DNA from: Cytophagaceae bacterium
GTDB lineage: Bacteria; Bacteroidota; Bacteroidia; Cytophagales; Flexibacteraceae
NCBI GenBank assembly: GCA_947441055.1
Contig: CANETC010000007.1
Location: forward strand, 1-39,702
Direction: 5' to 3'
Length of the DNA stretch: 39,702 nt
The position numbers and the translations under genes were made by a program. This document shows positions 1 to 8,500 of this stretch, piece after piece (positions within the stretch are counted from its first letter, which is position 1; every line of letters starts with the position of its first letter). The notes beneath the pieces are model-generated. The model saw only the letters and a list, made by a program, of their open reading frames with translations. It was not told the DNA's origin and did no database searches.

Positions 1-389
1 TACTCCCCCACCCCACAGATTTACATTTGATGCTGTTGCGCTTTGTGCCGCCATTTTAAGGGTCTTATAATTCAGGTGCGAATAAAAGGCTTTATCGCCT
101 TACCAACAAGAGAAGGAATTAGAATATTTAATAAAGTTCAGGTTTTTCGGATTTTATCAAACAAAATTCTGATTTCTGATTTTGTCTTTTACTTCTTGAT
201 GATGGCGGTTTTCCTGATTCTGCCATGAACATCGCTGAGCAAAGGAAATAAAACCTAGCTTTTGAATTGCTTAAGTTCAGCAAGCCATTTTCAATATAGA
301 CAACCGATTACATCAAAAAGAATGAAATTTCAGTTTGTGAACTTGTCATGTTTGGATAGAAGAATGCAGGATTGTTCCTTTGAAACCGG
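1..389. other. Left-edge region without a recognised gene
   Basis: No coding region here has convincing protein features. A plus-strand frame of about 60 codons exists near 43-228, but it begins at TTG and shows no family resemblance. On the minus strand an ATG at 54 opens a frame that runs leftward off the window for 18 codons (MAAQSATASN...), so a leftward gene could begin here; this cannot be tested in the window. The last 40 bp hold a weak promoter candidate for the flippase gene. Confidence 0.5.
351..382 (+). promoter_or_regulatory. Weak Bacteroidota-type promoter candidate before the flippase gene
   Basis: A TTTG at 351-354 is followed after 20 bp by TTCCTTTG at 375-382, which differs from the Bacteroidota -7 consensus TAnnTTTG only at the second base. 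The box ends 7 bp before the ATG at 390, so a transcript from it would have almost no leader. This is pattern matching only. Confidence 0.25.
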
Positions 390-1832
390 ATGCTAAAGAA
401 ACTTGCCGGCCAAACCGCCACTTATGGACTGAGCAGCATTATTGCCAGATTGATTGGGAATTTGCTCCTTCCCTTGCAAACAGGAAAGCTTAGCCTCCAT
501 GATTTTTCGGTTCTCTCGGAAGCATTGAGCTATGCAGCCTTGCTTTCAGTGCTTTTTCCGCTCGGTCTTGAAACCGCCCTGTTTCGATTCAGCAATGAAA
601 TTCCAGAACAAAAGACCGAAACTGAAAACCGCATCATCAGTTTTCAAATGCTGACAGCCGTTTTGCTTTGCCCGCTTTCTTTTTTCTTTCTCCATTGGCG
701 GATGCCCAGCCTTTCCAGCAGCGACATTCTGGTGCTCACTTCAACTTTGGTACTCGACAGCATTCTGGGCATTTTCCTGGCATCTCTGCGCAACAGTCAG
801 AAAAGCCTCCAATTCTTAAAGGTGCGAATCGTTTCCATCGCATTGAATATCGCGCTTAACCTGTTTTTCCTTTCAGGTTGGGAATCCGCCTCGGCAATCA
901 ATCCACTTGGAATCAATTACCAGCTAATCCTCTGGATCAACTTCGCTTGTTCTCTTTTATCCTTTTTGCCCCTCACCAAACTCATTTACGGATACCAATG
1001 GGCCATCAATTCTGTGCTGAACAAAAAAGTACTTGCCTTCTCAATTCCATTTGTTGGCATAGGTCTGGTGGGCGTAAGCAACGACATCCTCGGTAGAATT
1101 TGGCTGGAAAAACTTTGTCCACCCGGATTTTATCCGGGAATCAGCAATGAAAACCTCATTGGGATTTATTCAGGTGCGGCCAAAATTGCCGTTTTTATCA
1201 ACCTTGGAATACAAGCCTACCGATATGCTGCAGATCCTTTCTTTTTTTCTTTCAAGGATAGAAAAGACACTGCTTTTTATATGGCATCGTCCTTCACCTG
1301 GTTTGTGGCAGCAGGCCTGCTCACGCTTGTAGCCATAAAAGCCAACCTTGGATTGATTCTCAGCATTTTCCTTCGGAAGCCTGAGTTTGCGCTTGGCATG
1401 GACGCAATCTTTATCCTCCTACTCGCGAATTTTCTTTTTGGGGTTTATTACAATCTGTCGTTCTGGTATAAATTTTCAGGCCGGACCTGGTGGGGCACTA
1501 TTATTTCCATTTCCGGACTGGCAATCAATGCAGTCATGAATTACCTGCTTGTACCCAAATTGGGCATGACCGGTGCGGCACTTTCCCTTTTGATTTGCTA
1601 CAGTTTCATGTGTCTTGCCTCCTGGTTTCTGGGTAAAACTGCTTTCCCGGTGGCCTGGGCCTATGGCAAAACCGGCATCCTATTTTTCACAGCGCTCTTT
1701 CTTTGCTGGATTCCAGAAATGGTACCGGTTTCCGGAATGTACTCCCTGCTTGTTGGGATTGCAATTCCATTGGTTTATGGTGGAATAATTTTCCTTGTTC
1801 AAAAAGATCAATTCAGGCGACATGCGGTTTAG
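390..1832 (+). CDS. Polysaccharide/oligosaccharide flippase (Wzx-like, MOP superfamily)
   Basis: This 480-residue integral membrane protein has hydrophobic segments along its whole length. Its N-terminus (MLKKLAGQTATYGLSSIIAR) is typical of the Bacteroidota 'lipopolysaccharide/polysaccharide biosynthesis protein' branch of the MATE/MOP flippases. Such proteins move lipid-linked oligosaccharides across the inner membrane. Length and the even spread of membrane segments fit the 12-14 helix family architecture. The ATG at 390 is well placed. The 3' end overlaps the next gene by 11 bp, so the two are probably co-translated and act on the same envelope polysaccharide. The substrate cannot be deduced. 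Confidence 0.85.
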   Translation: MLKKLAGQTATYGLSSIIARLIGNLLLPLQTGKLSLHDFSVLSEALSYAALLSVLFPLGLETALFRFSNEIPEQKTETENRIISFQMLTAVLLCPLSFFFLHWRMPSLSSSDILVLTSTLVLDSILGIFLASLRNSQKSLQFLKVRIVSIALNIALNLFFLSGWESASAINPLGINYQLILWINFACSLLSFLPLTKLIYGYQWAINSVLNKKVLAFSIPFVGIGLVGVSNDILGRIWLEKLCPPGFYPGISNENLIGIYSGAAKIAVFINLGIQAYRYAADPFFFSFKDRKDTAFYMASSFTWFVAAGLLTLVAIKANLGLILSIFLRKPEFALGMDAIFILLLANFLFGVYYNLSFWYKFSGRTWWGTIISISGLAINAVMNYLLVPKLGMTGAALSLLICYSFMCLASWFLGKTAFPVAWAYGKTGILFFTALFLCWIPEMVPVSGMYSLLVGIAIPLVYGGIIFLVQKDQFRRHAV

Positions 1833-2484
1833 TTTTCCGGCTCGAACTCCGGGCTTTCTTCGGAAACTTTTACCCGGAATGCACTTCTCAATTGAAACCA
1901 TTGAGCCAATCGTTTACCTGACTTTTGATGATGGTCCTGTAAACCTCCATTGCCAATGGATTCTTGAATGTCTGAGACAGCATAATGCCAAGGCAAGTTT
2001 TTTTCTGGTTGGGGATAATGTGCTGAAGCATCCTGAACTTGTAAGGAGCATTCTGGAAGATGGACATACCATTGGCAACCATACCCAGAATCACCTCAAT
2101 GGCTTTCAAACGCCTACGCCCGATTACCTTAAAAATGTAGAAAGATGTCAGGAGGCACTCTCCGCTTTTTTGCCAGAGGACATGCCAAAAATGTTCCGAC
2201 CTCCTTATGGTAAATTACTACCAGCTCAGTTCAAAGCAATCAAACGGCTTGGATATGAAATTGTGATGTGGGATGTTTTAAGCAAAGATTACGACCAAAG
2301 TCTAGAAGCAGAGGATGTTTGTAACAATGTAATTCCCAATACAAATCCCGGATCTATCCTTGTATTTCATGACAACCTAAAAGCTGAAAAAAGTCTCAAG
2401 GACGCCTTACCCAAAATCCTAAGTGAACTTGCGGCAAAAGGCTACCGGTTTGAAGCGCTAAAATTTCCAGAAAGGAAGTCATAA
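1822..2484 (+). CDS. NodB-type polysaccharide deacetylase
   Basis: This 220-residue protein removes acetyl groups from N-acetylglucosamine-type polymers (family knowledge). The family motifs are present in order: TFDDGP at residues 34-39, HTIGNHTQNH at 82-91 (D37, H87 and H91 would bind the metal), RPPYG at 126-130 and VFHDN at 181-185. The upstream in-frame TTG at 1795 would add nine residues. I prefer the ATG at 1822 because it overlaps the flippase stop by 11 bp, a normal coupled arrangement. No clear signal peptide is visible, although the first residues are basic and hydrophobic. The substrate could be peptidoglycan, a capsule or a lipid-linked glycan; the flippase neighbour favours an envelope glycan. 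Confidence 0.88.
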   Translation: MRFSFPARTPGFLRKLLPGMHFSIETIEPIVYLTFDDGPVNLHCQWILECLRQHNAKASFFLVGDNVLKHPELVRSILEDGHTIGNHTQNHLNGFQTPTPDYLKNVERCQEALSAFLPEDMPKMFRPPYGKLLPAQFKAIKRLGYEIVMWDVLSKDYDQSLEAEDVCNNVIPNTNPGSILVFHDNLKAEKSLKDALPKILSELAAKGYRFEALKFPERKS

Positions 2485-2515
2485 AAAATGCCCGGCCTCC
2501 AATGGAAACCGGGCA
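2483..2515 (-). terminator. Rho-independent terminator of the giant adhesin gene
   Basis: Arms TGCCCGG (2489-2495) and CCGGGCA (2509-2515) enclose a 13-nt stretch that can itself pair partly. Read on the minus strand, the hairpin is followed by a run of six T (2483-2488). It lies 24 bp past the adhesin stop codon and just beyond the stop of the convergent deacetylase gene. No T-run follows on the plus strand, so it acts for the minus strand. Confidence 0.85.
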
Positions 2516-2538
2516 ATTCTAAAAAACCAATTCTTGTT

Positions 2539-5500
2539 CTAATCCCTTTCTCTCTTAATTTCAATCCAGCCCTGAGTAGCAAAATTCTTCAGCTTTGCAT
2601 TGAATTTATAAAAATACAAACCGTCCTGAAGTTCACCCCCATTCCAAGGATTTGCATTGCTGTAATTTTTCTGGCTTAAAACTTCCTGGCCCCAACGGTT
2701 GGTAATCACCAATTCATTTTCTGGATACAGATCAAGGTTTTTGATCACGAAGCCATCATTTGCATTGTCACCATTTGGTGTAATCAGGTTGTAGAAATCA
2801 AGTTTGTTTTCAAAATCCAGCTTCACTTTGTTGGAGTATGAAAATTGGCCATCCCAATTAAGTGCCACAATCCGGTACCACTGAACAAAGGCATCACCCG
2901 CATTTTTAAACTTGGCATTTGGAAGTGGAGAAGCCTCAATGCCTGTTTCGTAATCGGAAAGGCTATTCTCATCAAATCCCCTTAAAACCGTATATATCGG
3001 TTCACGCACCCATCCAATGTATGGGTTCCAGACGAGGTTGCTGGTTTCTGAGGCATTGTCTGCAGAGCCAAAAAGTCGGATTGTATTGTGGAAATCACTT
3101 TCAATTCCACGCTGACAAAGATTGGTTCCAGAAACTTTGTATTGCCAGATTTTGCCTGAAGTCTCGCCCGGTTGATCGGTATAAGAAGTAGCATCTTTTG
3201 CCAATCCATTCTGAATCTGATTCCAAGTATTGGTTCCAAATTCTCTTCTCCAAAGTGTGATGTCAGATGGATTGCTTGCCTGACTTGCCATTGAAAACTG
3301 AATGTCCACTTTGGTTTCATCGTCCTCCTGCAAGCTTACAAGATTGATACCAAGCGAAGAAGGATCATACTGAAGTGGCAAGGTGGTATCCTTAGAGCAA
3401 CCCTGAGAACTTGTTTCCGTCAGCACCAAACCATAAATTCCTGAATTGTCCCAATTAACACCCAGCAATTTCTCATTGGTTGGGGTGCTGGCTGTTCCAC
3501 CAGTGATTGACCATGAAAAAGTAGAGTTTTCAAATCCAATTGCAGGCTGAGCAATGTATCCTCTTGAAAGATCATTCGGACAAATGTTGAGTGTAGTCAA
3601 GGAAGAAATTCCCGGACTAGGAAGAGGATTCACCACAATATTCTTTGTCCTTGGAATTCCCACACAACCTTTGTTTGAAGTCTCTAAAACGGAAAGCTGG
3701 TAATTGCCGTTCGCAACCCAATTGAGCTGCAGTGAATCTGTTCCTTGTCCACCGAGTATGGCAACCACATTCGGACTTACTTCCCACTGGTAACTCGAAC
3801 CAGCAAATCCGGCGAGGCTGTAAAACTCTGGCCTTCCTGACGGCGTAGCGCAAACAGCAGAGATACCAGAGATGTTGAGGGTAGAATCCGGACTTGGATT
3901 GATCCGAACAGAAAGTGTATCAGATTCACCAAAGCACTGAACCGGGGTTCCGGTAATTGGGTCAACTGTAGAACTCTTCTCACGGATCCAGATTTGAGCA
4001 AGGCCATCGTTTATGTTCCAATCCACAGAAACCTGACCTGTTGTAGTGGTATCTGTAGAAATCGTTGCGCCATTCAAATTCCAGATATAAGTGGAACCTT
4101 GGGTAAAGGCGGTGTTGTAAATTCTTCCGGTCTTATTGAAAGAGCAAAGCACCGTATCACCAAATGGCATTACAGGTGTCAAATTTGTGTTTATGGCAAT
4201 TGCCAAAGAATCAGCAGTGCCTACGCAACCATACTGGTTGGTAACCTGCACCTTTACTTCCGCATTTGGATTTGTGTCACCCCAGTTCACCGAAATTCCG
4301 AAAGAACTATCGCCACTGGCTTGTGTACCTCCGGAGATTGTCCACTGATATACGCCCTGAATTTCAGGATTGGTAATTTGATAAGAAATACCAGGGCTGA
4401 ACGGACAAATGGTTGGACTGAACACAGCAAACTGAACAGGTCCTGGTCTTGGGTTCGTGGTAATGATCACAGAATCACGCTTGAGACACTGGGTTTTGCT
4501 GTTCGTCATCAACACAACAAGCGTATCATTCCTCACAGTACTCAGTGGGGTACTCATGCTGAAACCAGGATCAGAAATGGTTTGTGAACCAAGTCCTGAA
4601 TTGGCCGACCAATTGTATTGGTAACCTGTCTGACTGGCCTGACCCACTTGGGTATTTTCACCCGAACAAATGCTGCGGTCTGCACCGGCATTTACTGCAG
4701 GCAAGGGATTAACCCGAACATTCAGATTGGAAGAATCTCGGCAACCAGTCACAATGTTGCTTACAATTAGTTTGTACGTCTGGTTTTGAACCGTATCGCT
4801 GCTGTTAACGAGCGTCAGAAGCGGATTGGCAGAATTTGGTCCTATGCTTAAACCGCTTCCAATCCATTGATAATCATTTGGTACCTGAATAGATCCCGGC
4901 CCAATCTGAATTGTATCTCCTGAGCAAAGTGAATCCAGCAGACCGGTATTCACAATTGGCAATGGATTCACATTAATATTAACCGAATCCGAGCGCTTAC
5001 ATGTGCTGAGTGGATTGGTGACGGTTAGAACATAAAGTTGCGCAGCGCTTCCGGGAGAAGTAGCCGAGCTGAAAATTGGATTTGCAACTGAATCAAAATT
5101 CAAATTAACAGCCGGAGACCAGCTGTATTCCAGATTGATATCGCCTGTAATTCCAAGTTGTGCGCTTAAAGTGGCACAAACAGCCAAACTGTCCTGTGAA
5201 TAAGCAATGGCAACTGGAGAAGGTTTCACAGTGAGTTCCACCACATCAGAGCTGTCGCAACCTGTGTAGCGGGTGCTGTCCCAAACCTGAACCGAATACT
5301 GCACAACAATATTGCTGCTGGCATCATTCACCAAAGCGACTTTGGGATTGGCAATGAATGGGTTTGAAAGTCCGGTGGATGGAGTCCAGAGATAACGCAT
5401 ACCGACAACAGGTGCCGAACCAATTTGAACTGAATCTCTGGAACAAATAATCTGGTCTGCACCAGCATTTGCATCTGGAAGTGGATTTACCGCCACTGTC

Positions 5501-8500
5501 AAGCTGCGGTTGTCTTTACAACCCGTGGTTGAATTGGTAGACAATAGCGTGTATTGGTAGAGACTTACCGTATCCGCGTTGTTTACTGCTGTGAAACCTG
5601 TGAAGGCCAGACTTGAATCCACCAAAGAGATTGAAGGAGACCATGCATATTGAATTCCATTTTCAGAATTGCCTCCAAGGAAAAGGGTATCGCGTGTACA
5701 TACTGCGGTATCCGCGTAGGCCAAAGGAACAAGTGGCAATGGATTAACTTGAACTAAGACAGAATCTTCATTGCGACAAGTGCTCACAGTATTGTTGACT
5801 TTTACCTTGTAAGTGAAATAGGCAACAGATTGTGTAGGATTGTTGATGTTTAAAACCGGATTGCTCAAGTTTGATGAACTTAAAGCGGAATCAGGAACCC
5901 ATGCATACACATGGTTTGCCAAAGTAGTATCACCAAGGGCCAGATCAGTGCGGGAACAAACTACCAAGGTATCAGCACCAGCTGCTATGGCAATCGGCAA
6001 TGGCTTGACAGTCACAGTCAATGAATCATAATTCTTGCAACCAGTTATGTTGTTTGTTTTTGTAACCTTATACGGAACAGAGATGCTGATTCCTCCAGTG
6101 TTCGGATTTTGAAGGCCCAGATTTGGATTACCGACAATCGAATCTTCAAGGCCTGCGCTTGGAAACCAGGAATAAGCAAAACCGTCCTGAGAATTTTCTC
6201 CAATCTGAATGCTGTCACCCGAACAAAGCGCAGTATCAAGACCAGCGCTTACGATTGGAAGCGGATTTACAAGCACCTGAACGGTGTCACTTTTCTTGCA
6301 ACCGGTAGCTTGGATCGTGGCCGTTAGTACATAAGCATTTCCTGCTGGAGAAGTAGAAAGATTAGAGGTGAATACTGGATTGGAAATAATGGCAGAACTT
6401 AGACTGTCGGCAGGAATCCAGTTGTAACCAAGACCTGTTTCAGCAGAAATTCCAAGTGAAAGTGGAAAGCCAGAACAAATTTCTAAAGTATCCTGATCGG
6501 AAGCCACAACATTTGGCAAAGGCTTAATTGTGACGGTTACAGCATCAGAGCTGTCGCAACGCGTAATCAATGTAGTGTCGTAAACAGTTACGGTGTACAC
6601 CACATTCACTTCAAAACTACTATCGTTTACAAGGCTCAAGAAAGGATTGGAAATATTCGGGTTGGAAAGGCCATCAACAGGCGACCAGCTATACCGCTTT
6701 CCAGCTTGTGGGTCCGAACCAATCTGAATGGAATCACGAGAGCAAACAACTTTGTCAACACCTGCATTGGCATCTGGAAGTGGGTTTACCTGAACCTTAA
6801 CGCCTGCATTATTGCGACATCCAGTTTCCTCAATGGTAACCAATAAATTGTAGTCATAATTCACAGGAAGGTCGGTGTTGTTTACAGCCGAAAAACCGGT
6901 TAAAGCCAGAGTTGAATCTGTGAGATTCAGGTTTGGTGTCCATGCATACTCATATCCAGAATCGGACAATCCTCCAATGAAAATTGTATCACGACTGCAA
7001 ACCATTGTATCGGCATAAGCCAAAGGCACAATCGGCAAAGGATTAACCTGAACCACTACAGAATCAGAATTCCGGCATTTGGTAAAACTGTTCTGTACAT
7101 TCACGGTATAGGTAAAATACTGCGCCTGCTGACTTGGGTTGTTGATATTCAAAATCGGGTTTGAAACTTCAGCGGAAGTAATCGCTGAATCTGGAACCCA
7201 GGCATAAGTGTGGGCAGTTAGACTATCAACTCCTAATTGTAAATCCTGCAAAGAACAAACCGCCAAAGTATCAGAAGCCGATGCTATGGCAATCGGCAAT
7301 GGTTTCACCACCACGATAAGGGAATCATAATTCCGGCATTTTGTCTGCAGATTGGTTTTGGTGACTTTATATAACAATGTTTCGATTGAACCACCTGTAT
7401 TTGGGTTGATCAGGGTAATTTCCGGATCAGAAGATGAATCTGTAATCAGGCCTGTGGATGGAGTCCATGCATATGAGTATCCGGTTTCCTTAACCTCACC
7501 GATGCGAATTGTATCACCTGAACAGAAATTGGTATCTAAACCAGCTTCAACAATCGGCAACGGATTAACCCGAATGGCAATTTGTTTTTCCCTAGAACAA
7601 GCCGTAAACTGATTGCTTACAAGTAAGGTATAAAGCGTATCACCCGGATTTTGACCCAGATTTTCAAGACTAACAATGGTGGATGCCGAATCGCCATTTG
7701 CCAAACCTCTTGTTGGTGTCCATGCATAATTAAATCCGCTCTGAGCTACAGTACCTATGTTGATTGAGAACCCGGAACAAATGGAATCTTTATCAGCCAG
7801 TTCAAAGAATGGAAGCGGATTGATTTTGAGTACAATGGAATCGGTGTTGGAACAAGTTGGTTCGCCCGGTAATGGGAATCCCAAAGTTTCCGTCTTGGAA
7901 AGAAAATACTTCTGGAATTGCACCTCAACAGAATCTGGATTCAAACTCACCGAACTGGTATCTGAATTTGGATTTAGCAAACCATTCGAAGGAGTCCAGC
8001 TATAAATGGCTGTAACTGTATCAATCGTGCCAATCAAAGTTTTTCCACCTGAACAAATTGTAAGTGAATCAGGACCTGCATTCACAACTGGCAATGGTTT
8101 TACAAAAAGCCGAACTGTATCGGTGGACCGGCAATTGCTCGCGCGGTGGGTAGCAGTCTGAACAAAAGTTGCCGTTTGATTCCCCTGACCAGAATTGCTT
8201 ACTGTGGCAATTGTCTGGAAACTGGTATCAGAATTAACACCAATTGCAGGCGACCATTGATACGAATATTGCGAATATGCGGTTGGTTGAACTGTACCAA
8301 TTCCACGGGTAGATCCAGAACAAAGTATGGAATCAAGTCCAGCATTGGCGACTTCAGGAATCCAGTTTACGGTAATTGTATCTTTTGCCACACAACCCCC
8401 TGGACCATTACTGGTTACAACGAAAGTGGAGGTATCAGCCAGAGTAGCAAGTGGGTTTCGAACAGAAGCAGAACTGAGGCCTGTAGACGGCGCCCAGGAA

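Larger units (their letters stand above)
4453..8358 (-). repeat. Array of fifteen Ig-like units within the adhesin
   Basis: Units begin at minus-strand positions 8358, 8097, 7818, 7563, 7302, 7041, 6783, 6522, 6264, 6003, 5742, 5484, 5223, 4965 and 4707. Their lengths in residues are 87, 93, 85, 87, 87, 86, 87, 86, 87, 87, 86, 87, 86, 86 and 85. Most open with PLP, have an AGxDxxxCSxDxxxIG segment and a YxWxP motif, and close with a Cys-containing strand before a V-N or V-K linker. The two conserved Cys per unit suggest one disulphide per domain. Confidence 0.85.

Noticed and set aside
43-228. Plus-strand 61-codon frame at the left edge
   Set aside because: It begins at TTG, has no promoter or family resemblance, and its hydrophobic end looks like chance T-rich translation.
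3994-4587. Plus-strand frame of 197 codons inside the adhesin gene
   Set aside because: It is antisense to repeat-coding DNA of a clear gene; the Cys/Arg/His-rich product has no domain logic. Long antisense frames are expected opposite this codon use.
4453-8358. Regular ~260-bp periodicity resembling a CRISPR or satellite array
   Set aside because: The period matches protein domains in one open frame, units diverge like coding repeats, and there are no short identical repeats with unique spacers.
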